From contig NZ_AP018165.1 of NCBI RefSeq assembly GCF_002356335.1, positions 620,001 to 684,000 on the forward strand: a stretch of DNA of 64,000 nt. The letters are read 5' to 3'. Each line of letters opens with the position of its first letter. Positions within the stretch are counted from its first letter, which is position 1. Source of the DNA: [Mycobacterium] stephanolepidis (GTDB taxonomy: Bacteria; Actinomycetota; Actinomycetes; Mycobacteriales; Mycobacteriaceae). Position numbers and translations under genes: made by a program. The notes under the pieces are model-generated. The model was not told where the DNA came from. It saw only the letters and a program-made list of their open reading frames with translations, and did no database searches. Below, piece by piece: positions 24,780 through 34,253 of this stretch.

Positions 24780-26175
24780 TGACCGAATCCATGTCTTCCA
24801 GTGTCCGGCCCTTGGTTTCGTTCACCCAGCGCGCCACGAACACCAGGGACAACACCGCGCAGATCGCGTAGAAGCCGTAGGCGATTCCCAACGAGTCGCG
24901 TAGCGCGGGGAAGCTGACGGTCACCAGCCAGTTGGCGGCCCAGTTTCCGGCAGTGGCGATTCCCATGGCCGCCGCCCGGATTCTGTTGGGGAAGATCTCG
25001 CCGAGCAGCACCCACACCACCGGACCCCAGGACATCCCGAACGCCACGACAAAAAGGTTGGCAGCCACTAGGGCAACGGGTCCAGCGACGGGTCCCAGGT
25101 GCGGTTTGCCATCTAGGACGGTGGCCGAACTGAACACGATCGCCATCGTGCTGAGCGTCGCGGCCATCCCGGCCGAACCGATGAGCAGCAAGGGCTTGCG
25201 GCCCACCCGGTCGATCAACGCGATGGCCACCAGCGTGGTGGCGATGTTCGTGATGGAGGTGATAACCGTGATGGTGAACGAAGAGCTCTCGCCGAATCCG
25301 ACGGCCTGCCACAGCACATTCGAGTAGTAGAAGATCACATTGATGCCCACCAGCTGCTGAAATACCGCCAGCGCCACACCAACCCACACGATGCCGTACA
25401 GACCACCGGTGGGCTTGCGTAGATCACGCCACGAGGGTGTGGTGCTCTGGTCGAGAGTTTCCTGGATTCGGGTGATGGTGATGTCCAGGTTCTTCTCCCC
25501 GAGCAGCCGCGTCAGCACCGTGCGTGCCTCGGGAATTCGATGGGTGGCAACGAGATAGCGCGGTGACTCGGGGATGGTGAATGCCAGCACGCCGTAGACG
25601 AGCGCCGGCAATGCCATCGCGAGAAACATCCAGCGCCATGCGGGTAGGCCCAACCACAATTCACTGCGCGATCCACCCGCGATGTGCGCCAACAGCCAAT
25701 CAATGGTGAGGGACAGAAAGATGCCGGTGACGATCGCCAGTTGTTGTAGAGAACCCAACCGGCCACGGATGTTCGACGGGGAGGTCTCGGCGATGTAGGC
25801 CGGTGCGATCAGCGAGGCGACACCCACCCCCACTCCACCGATCACGCGAAAGATGACAAGCAACTCGATGTTGGTTGACAGCCCGGCGCCGACCGCGCTC
25901 AGCAGAAACAGTGCGGCGGCGATCTTCATGACTGCCACCCGCCCGATCCTGTCGGCCACGCGTCCGGCCGTCATGGCACCGACAGCGGCCCCGAGGAGCG
26001 CGGAGGCGACCGCGAATCCCAGCTCCGCATCCCGGATGGCGAACTCGTCCTGGATCGCCTGTACGGCGCCGTTGATGACCGCACTGTCGTACCCGAAGAG
26101 CAGTCCGCCCAGCGCCGCCACCGAGGCGATCCGCAGGGCACTGCGACCTGAGGAGAACTCGTCCTCCTCGCTCAT
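24772..26175 (-). CDS. Sugar-porter MFS transporter
   Basis: A 467-residue, 12-helix major facilitator of the sugar-porter family. It has LFGYDSAVINGAVQAIQDEF at helix 1, the GRxGR-type loops GRVADRIGRVAVMK and DRVGRKPLLL, PESPRYLVATHRIPEA after helix 6 and QQLVGINVIFYYSNVLW at helix 7, which binds sugar in XylE/GLUT relatives. The C-terminus NETKGRTLEDMD is the family ending. ATG 26175 follows GGGAGG, a good ribosome site. It is convergent with the SDR gene and divergent from the glutathione peroxidase gene. Likely a proton-coupled sugar or polyol importer. Confidence 0.92.
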   Translation of the reverse strand: MSEEDEFSSGRSALRIASVAALGGLLFGYDSAVINGAVQAIQDEFAIRDAELGFAVASALLGAAVGAMTAGRVADRIGRVAVMKIAAALFLLSAVGAGLSTNIELLVIFRVIGGVGVGVASLIAPAYIAETSPSNIRGRLGSLQQLAIVTGIFLSLTIDWLLAHIAGGSRSELWLGLPAWRWMFLAMALPALVYGVLAFTIPESPRYLVATHRIPEARTVLTRLLGEKNLDITITRIQETLDQSTTPSWRDLRKPTGGLYGIVWVGVALAVFQQLVGINVIFYYSNVLWQAVGFGESSSFTITVITSITNIATTLVAIALIDRVGRKPLLLIGSAGMAATLSTMAIVFSSATVLDGKPHLGPVAGPVALVAANLFVVAFGMSWGPVVWVLLGEIFPNRIRAAAMGIATAGNWAANWLVTVSFPALRDSLGIAYGFYAICAVLSLVFVARWVNETKGRTLEDMDSVIS

Positions 26176-26242
26176 ATGACCTCCCGCAACGTTGCGTAAT
26201 GTGCGAACAGTCAACCATCGCAACACCGGTAACGTGGTGAGC

Positions 26243-26731
26243 ATGTCCGATCTCGCCTCCATCCCGTTGACCGCACTCGACGGCGCAGAGCTGTCACTTG
26301 CCGATTTCGGTGATAACGCCGTGCTGGTCGTCAATGTCGCGTCCAAATGTGGCCTCACCCCGCAGTACGCGGCTCTGGAAAAGTTGGCCACCGACTACGC
26401 CGATCGCGGCCTGACGGTGCTCGGCGTGCCGTGCAACCAGTTCATGGGTCAGGAACCTGGAACCGCGGAGGAGATCCAGACGTTCTGCTCCACCACGTAC
26501 GGGGTGAGCTTTCCGCTGCTGGAGAAGACCGATGTCAACGGCGAGAGCCGGCACCCGCTGTACACCGAGCTCACCAAGACCGCCGATTCCGAAGGCACGG
26601 CCGGGGATGTGCAGTGGAACTTCGAGAAGTTCTTGATCGCGCGCGACGGTTCGGTGGTCAACCGGTTTCGGCCCACGACGGTGCCGGATGCTCCTGAGGT
26701 GATCGCGGCCATCGAGAAGGAGCTGGGGTAG
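26243..26731 (+). CDS. Glutathione peroxidase-family thiol peroxidase
   Basis: A 162-residue peroxidase. The triad is Cys in ASKCGLTPQY, Gln in PCNQFMGQEPG and Trp in VQWNFEKFLI; cysteine replaces the selenocysteine of animal enzymes. A second Cys in TFCSTTYG could be the resolving one. Mycobacteria lack glutathione, so the reductant is probably thioredoxin. ATG 26243 stands seven bases after TAACGT, so the message may be leaderless. It detoxifies hydroperoxides in the cytoplasm. Confidence 0.92.
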   Translation: MSDLASIPLTALDGAELSLADFGDNAVLVVNVASKCGLTPQYAALEKLATDYADRGLTVLGVPCNQFMGQEPGTAEEIQTFCSTTYGVSFPLLEKTDVNGESRHPLYTELTKTADSEGTAGDVQWNFEKFLIARDGSVVNRFRPTTVPDAPEVIAAIEKELG

Positions 26732-26803
26732 CCCGCCGGAGCGTTCTTTTCGATGCGGGGTGTCTGACACCTTGCGTACATCTGAAGTTGCCACACTGGC
26801 GGC

Positions 26804-27508
26804 ATGGCAGGACAGCTGCTGGTATCCGTGTCGGGAATCTGCGATCGCACTCTCGACGAGATCGCTGTATTTACTGAGGAAATGGATAAGCGGTCGATTC
26901 CGCTGTCGTTCCTCGTGTCTCCTCGCTTGAAGGGCAAGTACCGTCTCGTAGAGGACCAGCCAACTGTCGACTGGCTGGCTGCGCGCCGGTCGCGGGGCGA
27001 TGCCATCGTCCTGCATGGATACGACCAGGCCGCCACCAAGAAGCGTCGCGATGAATTCGCCGCATTGCCCGCACACGAGGCCAACCTGCGTCTGATGGCT
27101 GCCGATCGCGTGATGGAGCAGACGGGCCTGCGTACGCGCCTGTTCGCGGCACCGGGTTGGATGGCCTCGGCCGGAGCAGTGGAAATGCTGCCGCGCAATG
27201 GTTTCCGCCTGAACATCGGGCTTTCCGAGATCACCGACCTGGTCCATGGCACCTCGGTGCGTGCTCGGGTGCTGGGTATCGGCGAGGGTTTCCTCTCCGA
27301 GCCATGGTGGTGCCGGATGCTGGTGCTCTCGGCCGCGCGTACCGCGCGCCGCGACGGCGTGGTGCGTGTGGCCATCTCGGCCAAACACCTTCGTAAGCCC
27401 GGTCCGCGGCAAGCGATGATCGATGCCATTGATCTCTCGCTGCTGCACGGCTCGGTTCCTGCTGTCTACGAATGGTCGCCCAAGCAGGTATTGCACAGCG
27501 TGGCCTAG
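26804..27508 (+). CDS. DUF2334/polysaccharide-deacetylase-like protein (Rv0784-like)
   Basis: A 234-residue protein starting with a strand of the NodB-like barrel (LLVSVSGICDRTLDEI) followed by SFLVSPRL and DAIVLHGYDQ, where the His and Asp match the metal-binding region of DUF2334 polysaccharide deacetylase relatives. FAAPGWMAS is the later conserved loop. There is no signal peptide, so it is cytoplasmic, unlike typical peptidoglycan deacetylases. It sits alone between a peroxidase and a KstD-like gene. Substrate unknown. Confidence 0.72.
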   Translation: MAGQLLVSVSGICDRTLDEIAVFTEEMDKRSIPLSFLVSPRLKGKYRLVEDQPTVDWLAARRSRGDAIVLHGYDQAATKKRRDEFAALPAHEANLRLMAADRVMEQTGLRTRLFAAPGWMASAGAVEMLPRNGFRLNIGLSEITDLVHGTSVRARVLGIGEGFLSEPWWCRMLVLSAARTARRDGVVRVAISAKHLRKPGPRQAMIDAIDLSLLHGSVPAVYEWSPKQVLHSVA

Positions 27509-27688
27509 TCGCTACAGTTTGCTAGTCCCTTACTGGGAAATCCTGCCGATCGCCTCGAACTGGGATTTCGACTGACGCTTCAACCGCATGCAGCATGTGC
27601 TACCTCGATGCGTGGGACATGGCTTTGTGCTTTCACCGCAAGGTAGTTGGACCTTTTAATCATCAATCGACCCCGCTACGGTGAACCG

Positions 27689-29347
27689 GTGAGTGACGCG
27701 AGTTCCGATGTCATCGTGGTCGGCGCAGGTCTTGCGGGGTTGGTGGCGACCTGTGAGTTGGTGGACCGCGGCAAGAATGTCATCGTCGTCGAGCAGGAGA
27801 ATGCCGCCAATCTGGGTGGTCAGGCGTACTGGTCGTTCGGAGGCCTGTTCTTCGTCAACAGTCCTGAACAGCGTCGCCTGGGCATCAAGGACTCCCACGA
27901 GCTGGCACTACAGGATTGGCTCGGTACTGCCGGCTTCGACCGGCCGGAGGACCATTGGCCCCGTCAATGGGCGCACGCGTATGTCGACTTCGCCGCTGGC
28001 GAGAAGCGAAGCTGGCTGCGCGCCAGGGGTTTACAAACATTTCCCGTGGTGGCGTGGGCTGAGCGCGGTGGTAAGGACGCGCTGGGGCCGGGCAACTCGG
28101 TTCCACGATTCCATATCACCTGGGGCACCGGGCCCGGCCTGGTGGAGATCTTCGCCCGGCGCGTGCTCGCCGCTGTGGACCGCGGTCAAGTGCGCATCGC
28201 CTACCGCCACCAGGTCGATGAGCTGATCGTCGAACATGGTGCCGCTGTGGGGGTCCGAGGCACCGTGCTCGAGCCCTCCACCGACGCTAGGGGTATCGCC
28301 TCGTCGCGAACAGCTGTGGGAGAGTTTGAGTTCCGTGCACAAGCCGTCATCGTGACCAGTGGTGGCATCGGGGCCAACCACGACCTGGTGCGGGCCAACT
28401 GGCCCGAGCGGATGGGACGTGTTCCGGATCAGCTGTTGACCGGCGTACCCGCGCATGTCGACGGGCGCATGCTCGGGATCTCGGTTGGCGCAGGTGCTCA
28501 CCTGATCAACCGTGACCGCATGTGGCATTACACCGAGGGCATCACCAACTACGACCCGGTCTGGCCGGGTCACGGGATCCGTATCCTTCCAGGTCCATCA
28601 TCACTCTGGCTGGACGCCAATGGATCTCGAATTCCTGCGCCACTGTTCCCCGGATTCGACACTCTGGGCACGTTGGAGCACATCTGTCGTAGCGGGCACG
28701 ACTACTCGTGGTTCATCCTGAATGCGCGGATTATCGCCAAGGAGTTCGCACTGTCGGGGCAGGAGCAGAATCCCGACCTCACGGGCAAAGATGTGCGGGG
28801 GGTGCTCCGGCGTGGCAAGGCCGGTGCGCCGGCGCCGGTGCAGGCGTTCATCGATAAGGGCATCGACTTCGTCAGTGCCACGAATCTGCCCGATCTGGTA
28901 GCCAAGATGAACGCGCTGCCGGACGTCAGCCCGCTGGACTACGCGACGATCGCTCAGCAGGTAACGGCACGCGACCGCGAGGTGGCCAACCCGTTTGGCA
29001 AGGACCCGCAGATAGCCGCCATCCGTGCCGCGCGGGGGTATCTCGCCGATCGGGTTGTCCGAGTGGTGGCTCCGCACCGCCTTACCGACCCCAAGGCGGG
29101 TCCGCTGATTGCCGTCAAGCTGCATATCTTGACCCGAAAGACATTGGGCGGCTTAGAGACCGATCTGGATTCGCGGGTGTTACGCGCCGACGGAAGTTGC
29201 TTTGAGGGCCTGTATGCGGCCGGAGAGGTCGCCGGGTTCGGCGGTGGCGGCGTGCACGGATATCGCGCCTTGGAGGGCACGTTCCTGGGTGGCTGCATCT
29301 TCAGCGGACGGGCAGCGGGCCGGGGCGCCGCCGAGGACATCGGCTAG
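27689..29347 (+). CDS. FAD-binding dehydrogenase, KstD-like (Rv0785-like)
   Basis: A 552-residue flavoprotein of the fumarate-reductase/3-ketosteroid-delta1-dehydrogenase family. The dinucleotide fold is DVIVVGAGLAGLVATCEL with a Glu in VIVVEQENAANLGG; SFGGLFFVNSPEQRR and the C-terminal ring-binding region GLYAAGEVAGFGGGGVHGY and LEGTFLGGCIFSGR complete it. Relatives remove or add hydrogens next to a carbonyl in steroids or other cyclic ketones; this subgroup is uncharacterised. GTG 27689 is six bases after TACGGT, a leaderless arrangement. The TAG stop lies inside the first unit of a tandem 18-base repeat that runs into a hairpin. Confidence 0.88.
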   Translation: MSDASSDVIVVGAGLAGLVATCELVDRGKNVIVVEQENAANLGGQAYWSFGGLFFVNSPEQRRLGIKDSHELALQDWLGTAGFDRPEDHWPRQWAHAYVDFAAGEKRSWLRARGLQTFPVVAWAERGGKDALGPGNSVPRFHITWGTGPGLVEIFARRVLAAVDRGQVRIAYRHQVDELIVEHGAAVGVRGTVLEPSTDARGIASSRTAVGEFEFRAQAVIVTSGGIGANHDLVRANWPERMGRVPDQLLTGVPAHVDGRMLGISVGAGAHLINRDRMWHYTEGITNYDPVWPGHGIRILPGPSSLWLDANGSRIPAPLFPGFDTLGTLEHICRSGHDYSWFILNARIIAKEFALSGQEQNPDLTGKDVRGVLRRGKAGAPAPVQAFIDKGIDFVSATNLPDLVAKMNALPDVSPLDYATIAQQVTARDREVANPFGKDPQIAAIRAARGYLADRVVRVVAPHRLTDPKAGPLIAVKLHILTRKTLGGLETDLDSRVLRADGSCFEGLYAAGEVAGFGGGGVHGYRALEGTFLGGCIFSGRAAGRGAAEDIG

Positions 29348-29424
29348 CGCTCACACATTGGCTAGCCCTCGCACATCGAAAGCGCTCGCACATCGACACC
29401 GAGGTTTTGGTGAGAATGTGCGAG
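29342..29424. repeat. Tandem 18-base repeat merging into a nested palindrome (element C)
   Basis: Two 18-base units (29342-29359, 29360-29377, both starting GGCTAGC and containing CTCRCACAT) and a related 17-base third unit (29378-29394) lie end to end. The third unit's CTCGCACAT (29385-29393) pairs perfectly with ATGTGCGAG (29416-29424). Inside, CACC (29397-29400) pairs with GGTG (29409-29412) around a GAGGTTTT loop. The element lies between two convergent genes, so it could end transcription in both directions. Its right arm shares an AGAA-TGCGAG core with elements A and B. Confidence 0.65.
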
Positions 29425-29462
29425 ACGATCCCGCCACAACCTCGGTCTCGGCGCTGGAGGGT

Positions 29463-30101
29463 CTAGAACAACACCGCATCCTCGTGCGGCAACACCTGGA
29501 AGTCGGCGTCAGACATCTCGCGAAATCGCGTGTAGAAGAACGGGTATGCGGCCTCCTGCAGGATGCCCTGGTGGATCGGCACCGCCCGGGCAGGGTTGAC
29601 CGCGCGCAGGTATTCGATGGCCTCGGACACCTTCATCCACGGCGCCGCCGCCGGTAGTGCCAGCACGTCGACCTCCTCGCCGGGAGTGAAGAGCGCGTCG
29701 CCCGGGTGCATGAGCCGCGCGGGATGGTCGGCGTCGCCGATCAGATACGAGGTGTTGTCGATGAGCGGGATCTCCGGGTGGATGACCGCGTGCTGCCCGC
29801 CCACCCCGCGCACACTCAGATCCGCGACGGTGAAGCTGTCACCGGCATGCACCGCCTGCCACGGCTCGCCCAGCTGCGCCGCCGTCATCGGGTCGGCGTA
29901 CAGCGCGGCCCCCGGGTTGGCGTCGACCAGCGCGGGCAGCCGCTCCAGATCCACGTGGTCGGGATGCTGATGGGTGATCAGGATGGCCGACAGACCGGTG
30001 ATGCCCTCGAATCCGTGCGAGAAATTGCCGGGATCGAACAGCAGAGTGGTGCCGCCAAAATCAGCCAGCAGGCACGAATGCCCGAAGTGGGTCAGCTGCA
30101 T
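29463..30101 (-). CDS. Metallo-beta-lactamase-fold hydrolase
   Basis: A 212-residue protein with the MBL metal motif HQHPDHVD (about residues 44-51) after a start MQLTHFGHSCLLADFGG, which places it in the UlaG/RomA-like branch. Further ligand regions are GGQHAVIH and the Asp near LMHPGDALFTPG. Members hydrolyse phosphodiester or lactone bonds. It is convergent with the KstD-like gene and divergent from purS, with 50 bases between start codons. Substrate unknown. Confidence 0.88.
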   Translation of the reverse strand: MQLTHFGHSCLLADFGGTTLLFDPGNFSHGFEGITGLSAILITHQHPDHVDLERLPALVDANPGAALYADPMTAAQLGEPWQAVHAGDSFTVADLSVRGVGGQHAVIHPEIPLIDNTSYLIGDADHPARLMHPGDALFTPGEEVDVLALPAAAPWMKVSEAIEYLRAVNPARAVPIHQGILQEAAYPFFYTRFREMSDADFQVLPHEDAVLF

Positions 30102-30139
30102 GAGGGGAGTCTAGGCGGGATGTGTCCCGGCCCACACGG

Positions 30140-30145
30140 TAAAGT
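30140..30145 (+). promoter_or_regulatory. -10 box of a leaderless purS promoter
   Basis: TAAAGT fits TAnnnT and ends six bases before the purS GTG at 30152. No ribosome site precedes the start codon. Confidence 0.55.
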
Positions 30146-30151
30146 CAGCCC

Positions 30152-30391
30152 GTGGCCCGAGTCGTCGTAAACGTCATGCCGAAACCCGTGATCCTGGACC
30201 CGCAGGGACAAGCCATTGTGGGTGCGCTCGCGCGCCTTGGCTATGCCGGCGTGGCAGACGTGCGCCAGGGCAAGCGCTTTGAGTTGGAGTTCGAGGGAGA
30301 GATCGGTGACGCCGATCTCGAGTCGATCGCCGAGGCGCTGCTCGCCAACACCGTCATCGAGGACTGGGAAATCGTGCGGGAGTCCGAATGA
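30152..30391 (+). CDS. purS: FGAM synthetase subunit PurS
   Basis: A 79-residue protein, the small subunit of the three-part formylglycinamidine synthase. It begins [20 protein letters not shown] and has [16 protein letters not shown], the PurS hallmark. It dimerises and channels ammonia from PurQ to PurL. The last four bases overlap the purQ ATG, so PurS and PurQ are made together. A TAnnnT box six bases before the GTG suggests a leaderless message. Confidence 0.95.
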   Translation: MARVVVNVMPKPVILDPQGQAIVGALARLGYAGVADVRQGKRFELEFEGEIGDADLESIAEALLANTVIEDWEIVRESE

Positions 30392-31062
30392 CCCCACGCA
30401 TCGGTGTCATCACGTTCCCCGGCACCCTCGATGACGTCGACGCCGCCCGTGCGGCCCGGCTCTCCGGTGCCGAAGCGGTCTCCTTGTGGCACGACGATGC
30501 CGACCTGAAGTCTGTCGATGCGGTGATCGTGCCCGGTGGCTTCTCCTACGGCGACTACCTGCGTGCAGGGGCCATCGCGCGGTTCGCACCCGTGATGCGT
30601 TCCGTGGTTGACGCCGCCGCGCAAGGCCTGCCAATCCTGGGTATCTGCAATGGTTTCCAGGTGCTGTGCGAGGCGGGATTGCTGCCCGGCGCCTTGACTC
30701 GTAACGCCGGTTTGCATTTCGTCTGCCGCGACGTCTGGCTGGGCGTCGACGCCAACAACACGGCGTGGTCGTCTCGCTACGACAAGGGCGCCGACATCCT
30801 GGTGCCGCTCAAGTCCGGTGAAGGCCGCTATGTGGCCTCCGACGAGGTGCTCGACGAGTTGGAGGGCGAAGGCCGGGTGGTCTTCCGCTACCGCGAGAAC
30901 CCCAACGGGTCGATGCGTGATATCGCGGGGATTTCCTCGGCGAATGGCCGCGTGGTGGGCCTCATGCCGCACCCAGAGCATGCGACCGAGCCGCTGACCG
31001 GGCCGAGCGATGACGGGCTCGGCATTTTCTACTCGGCGCTCGACGCCGTGCTCACCGCCTGA
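30388..31062 (+). CDS. purQ: FGAM synthetase glutaminase subunit PurQ
   Basis: A 224-residue class I glutamine amidotransferase that frees ammonia for PurL. It starts [19 protein letters not shown]; the nucleophile is the Cys in [12 protein letters not shown] (about residue 87) and the His/Glu pair is in [23 protein letters not shown] is the other family motif. It overlaps purS by four bases. A long hairpin (element A) starts six bases after the stop and probably ends the purSQ message. purL is about 5.7 kb downstream on its own promoter. Confidence 0.96.
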   Translation: MTPRIGVITFPGTLDDVDAARAARLSGAEAVSLWHDDADLKSVDAVIVPGGFSYGDYLRAGAIARFAPVMRSVVDAAAQGLPILGICNGFQVLCEAGLLPGALTRNAGLHFVCRDVWLGVDANNTAWSSRYDKGADILVPLKSGEGRYVASDEVLDELEGEGRVVFRYRENPNGSMRDIAGISSANGRVVGLMPHPEHATEPLTGPSDDGLGIFYSALDAVLTA

Positions 31063-31067
31063 TTGCC

Positions 31068-31134
31068 CTCGCTGAATGTCGACTTTCTGTTAAGAACTGC
31101 GAGTAAACCGCTCGAAAAGTCGACATTCGGCGAG
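31068..31134. repeat. Intergenic palindromic element A; probable bidirectional terminator
   Basis: The left arm (31068-31087, core GAATGTCGACTTT) and right arm (31114-31134, core AAAGTCGACATTC) are complementary over about 19 positions with one mismatch and one bulged base. The loop contains a smaller CGAG/CTCG stem and the core AAGAACTGCGAG. It fills almost the whole 78-base gap between convergent purQ and encapsulin genes. A second copy is at 41411-41475. Confidence 0.75.
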
Positions 31135-31140
31135 AAGCGT

Positions 31141-31938
31141 CTAGGGCAGCAGTGCGACCGAGGCCTCGGCGGTGTAAGCCAGGAAAGTCAAGGTCTCCTG
31201 TAGGTACAGCTGCACGCTGTCGGCGTCATGGGACAGGTAGCCGATGGTGACATCGGTGCCCAGCTGCAGATCGAAGTCGCCGCCGCGGCAGCTCAGCACG
31301 AACGCGCCATCGATCGCCGGCGCCCAGAGGATTTCCCCGGTGACCAACCGGCGGAGATGCTCGCGGATCGGGTAGCCGCGATCGGAGGCCTCGCTGACCT
31401 TCGTGTACTCCTCAGCCGACAGCAGCACCGAGTACGGGCCGTCGACACCGGCCAGACGCAGTTCCGACAGCGCCTGCGCAACAATGTCGGGGTACTCGCG
31501 GACATCTTCGGGGAGCTTGAGTTCGGGATTTGAGCTCGACTCACGGATGCCGACGATCGAGGCGGCGGGATATCCCTCGAAGATGGCGCGGTCCTCAGCG
31601 AACGCCAGTTTTTTGGCCGCCACCTTGACCGGGTCCCAGTCGGAGTCCTGGGAGCCTCGCTCCACGTCGTCGATGGCCGAGCGGCTGATGGTGAACGGAA
31701 CGCGCAGTCGTACAAGTGGTTTACTCTCGCGCAGATGAGCCTGGACGCCGTCGGCGGGTGCGGCCACGTCCAGCAGGTGCCCGGTGCTCACGGCCGCGCT
31801 GGAGGGGCCGCCCGGCTCACTGACATCGACCACGCGGCGGCCCGCGATATGGCGTTTGAAGGTGCGGGTGGCCTCGGTTTCGATTTCCGCCCACGCCTCG
31901 TCCGTGATCGGGGCGAGTTCGCGATACAGGTTGTTCAT
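31141..31938 (-). CDS. Encapsulin shell protein (family 1)
   Basis: A 265-residue HK97-fold protein that self-assembles into a protein nanocompartment. The N-terminal N-arm LYRELAPITDEAWAEIETEA, the E-loop region with HLLDV and LRVPFTISRSAIDDVERG, and the A-domain ending TFLAYTAEASVALLP match mycobacterial encapsulin (CFP29, Rv0798c). It lies directly downstream of its DyP cargo gene with a four-base overlap, so both are made from one message. A ribosome site AAGGAA precedes the ATG. Confidence 0.95.
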   Translation of the reverse strand: MNNLYRELAPITDEAWAEIETEATRTFKRHIAGRRVVDVSEPGGPSSAAVSTGHLLDVAAPADGVQAHLRESKPLVRLRVPFTISRSAIDDVERGSQDSDWDPVKVAAKKLAFAEDRAIFEGYPAASIVGIRESSSNPELKLPEDVREYPDIVAQALSELRLAGVDGPYSVLLSAEEYTKVSEASDRGYPIREHLRRLVTGEILWAPAIDGAFVLSCRGGDFDLQLGTDVTIGYLSHDADSVQLYLQETLTFLAYTAEASVALLP

Positions 31939-32942
31939 GCCGACGTTCCTTTCAGGCTGCCGATGGATAGGGACCCTTGGTACTCAGTGGATTTCGCGGC
32001 TACCTGGCTGGGCGGCGGTGGGGGAGCGTCGAGGAAGTCCGCGGACGGCGCGAAGAACAGTCCGCCGGTGACCGCGGTCGAGAAGTCCAGGATGCGGTCG
32101 GTGTTCCCTGGGGGATCCCCGACAAACATGTTGTGCAGCATGCGTTCCGTGACATCCGGGGTGCGTGAGTAGGCGATGTAATACGTCCCGAACTCGGCCT
32201 TCCCCAGCTCGCCGAACGGCATGTTGCGCCGCAGGATCTGCAGTTCGTTGCCCTCATCGTCCTCGATGACATTCAGGGCCACATGCGAATTCGATGGTTT
32301 GACGGCATCATCGAATTCGATGTCGTCGAGCTTGGTGCGTCCGATCACCTTCTCCTGCTCGTCGACCGGCAACGCGCTCCAGGCGGCCATATTGTGCAGG
32401 TATTTTTGGATATGCATGTAGCTGCCCGCGGCAAAGTCGGCATCCTCGGCGCCGACGAGGGCTGCCGACGCGGCTTCGTCACCATCGGGATTCTCGGTAC
32501 CGTCGACAAATCCCAGCAGGTCTCGGTTGTCGAAGTACTGAAAGCCGTGTACCTCGTCCACCACGGTGATGGCACCCGCCAGCGTGGTCGTGATGCGCGT
32601 GGCCAGCTCGAAGCAGCGGTCCATGGTGCTCGCACGGATGTGGAACAGCATGTCACCAGGTGTCGATGGGGCGGTGTGTCGCTCGCCACGCACCTCCTGA
32701 AACGGCCACAGCCGAGCGGGGCGCGGCCCGGAAAAGAGCCGGTCCCAGGCATCTGAACCGATTGCCGTAACCAGCGACAATCGCCGTGCCGGGTCGCGGA
32801 ATCCGATGGCCTTGGCCAGGCCGGATAAGTCGGGCAATGCAGCGTGAACTGCTTGTTCGGCGCCCGCGTCGACAGTCACCACCAGGAAAATGGCCGACGA
32901 GGACAGCGGTTCCAGAACAGGCTGTGGCACGGGATCGGTCAC
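31935..32942 (-). CDS. DyP-type heme peroxidase, encapsulin cargo
   Basis: A 335-residue dye-decolourising peroxidase. The family motif is [12 protein letters not shown] with the distal Asp; the proximal heme His is probably in [10 protein letters not shown], and the distal Arg in [10 protein letters not shown]. The C-terminal tail is a Pro-rich linker (DAPPPPPSQ) ending in [13 protein letters not shown], which contains the encapsulin-loading peptide of the SLxIGSLKG type. The protein is therefore packed inside the shell encoded next. Likely role: peroxide or radical defence. The frame starts at GTG 32942, and the aminopeptidase gene starts on the other strand 34 bases away. Confidence 0.95.
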   Translation of the reverse strand: MTDPVPQPVLEPLSSSAIFLVVTVDAGAEQAVHAALPDLSGLAKAIGFRDPARRLSLVTAIGSDAWDRLFSGPRPARLWPFQEVRGERHTAPSTPGDMLFHIRASTMDRCFELATRITTTLAGAITVVDEVHGFQYFDNRDLLGFVDGTENPDGDEAASAALVGAEDADFAAGSYMHIQKYLHNMAAWSALPVDEQEKVIGRTKLDDIEFDDAVKPSNSHVALNVIEDDEGNELQILRRNMPFGELGKAEFGTYYIAYSRTPDVTERMLHNMFVGDPPGNTDRILDFSTAVTGGLFFAPSADFLDAPPPPPSQVAAKSTEYQGSLSIGSLKGTSA

Positions 32943-32975
32943 GCTTCGACCCTAGACCCAATCCAGTCAGCCATC

Positions 32976-34253
32976 ATGGGAAGCGTGACCGCGACCGCAT
33001 CAGGACTGTGCCAATTCATCGACGCCTCACCGTCTCCGTTTCACGCGGTGGACACGGTGGCACAGCGACTCCGTCAGGAAGGCTTCACCGAGCTGTTCGA
33101 GGCGCAGCGCTGGCCGGGGCACTCGGGTGACTACTTCACGGTGCGGTCGGGGTCGATTGTCGCCTGGCGCGGTGTCGACATGGGAGACGACAACGCGGCC
33201 TTCCGGGTGATCGGGGCGCATACCGATAGCCCGAACCTCCGGGTGAAGGCCAATGCCGATCGCGTGCAGGCGGGTTGGCCCATGATTGCCCTGGAGCCCT
33301 ATGGCGGGGCATGGGTGCAGACCTGGCTGGACCGCGATCTGGGGCTGTCCGGAAGGGTGCTGGTGCGCGACGGAGATGCGGTGCGGTCCACCCTGATTCG
33401 CATCGACCAGCCGATCCTGCGGGTGCCGAATCTGGCGATCCACATGGTGAGCGCCGAGGAGCGTAAGAAATGGGTGATCGACCCGCAGTGGCATGTGAAT
33501 TCGGTATGGAGCGGCGGGAAGAGCTTCGACGAGTTCATTGCCGGACAGCTGGGGGTCGCCGCGGCCGATGTTCTCGGACGCGATCTCATGACGCATGACC
33601 TGACGGCCGCGGCGCTCATCGGCCCCGACGAGAGCCTGGTCAGCGCCCCGCGTCTGGATAATCAGGCCAGCTGCTACGCCGGATTGGAGGCGTTTCTTGC
33701 CGCCGAGTCCAGCTCGACGCTCGTGCTCGCGCTCTTCGATCACGAGGAAATCGGCTCGGTGTCCGGTCACGGCGCCCACTCGGACCTGTTGTCGACAGTT
33801 CTGGAACGGATCGTGCTGTCCAGCAACGGCACCCGGGAGGATTTCCTACGGCGCGCGGCTGCCTCACTGATGGTCTCGGCCGATATGGCGCACGCCACCC
33901 ACCCCAACTACCCGGATCGGCACGAACCGGGTCACCAGATTACGGTCAATGCCGGGCCGGTGATCAAGATTCATCCGAACGTCCGGTATGCCACTGATGG
34001 CCGGGGTGCGGCGGCATTCGCGCTGGCCTGCGAGCGGGCCGGTGTCCCGTATCAGCGGTATGAACATCGGGCGGATATGCAGTGCGGCTCTACCATTGGA
34101 CCGTTCGCTGCCTCACACACCGGCATCGTCACTGTCGACGTCGGTGCCGCCACGCTGGCCATGCATTCGGTGCGTGAACTGATGGGTGCGCACGACGTTC
34201 CGATGTACTCCGATGCGCTGCAAGCCTTTCTGGAGCTACCCGTTACATCGTGA
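32976..34253 (+). CDS. M18-family aminopeptidase
   Basis: A 425-residue zinc aminopeptidase related to aspartyl aminopeptidase. Metal and catalytic motifs are [50 protein letters not shown] and [22 protein letters not shown], all in the family order. It matches Rv0800 in sequence and in position beside the DyP gene. No signal peptide, so it is cytoplasmic. ATG 32976 is chosen; GTG 32985 is also possible. The 3' end overlaps the convergent MDMPI-type gene by 11 bases. Confidence 0.93.
   Translation: MGSVTATASGLCQFIDASPSPFHAVDTVAQRLRQEGFTELFEAQRWPGHSGDYFTVRSGSIVAWRGVDMGDDNAAFRVIGAHTDSPNLRVKANADRVQAGWPMIALEPYGGAWVQTWLDRDLGLSGRVLVRDGDAVRSTLIRIDQPILRVPNLAIHMVSAEERKKWVIDPQWHVNSVWSGGKSFDEFIAGQLGVAAADVLGRDLMTHDLTAAALIGPDESLVSAPRLDNQASCYAGLEAFLAAESSSTLVLALFDHEEIGSVSGHGAHSDLLSTVLERIVLSSNGTREDFLRRAAASLMVSADMAHATHPNYPDRHEPGHQITVNAGPVIKIHPNVRYATDGRGAAAFALACERAGVPYQRYEHRADMQCGSTIGPFAASHTGIVTVDVGAATLAMHSVRELMGAHDVPMYSDALQAFLELPVTS

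Noticed and set aside
26243..26731. Glutathione peroxidase as a selenoprotein
   Set aside because: The active-site codon is TGT (Cys), not TGA, and no frame break is present.
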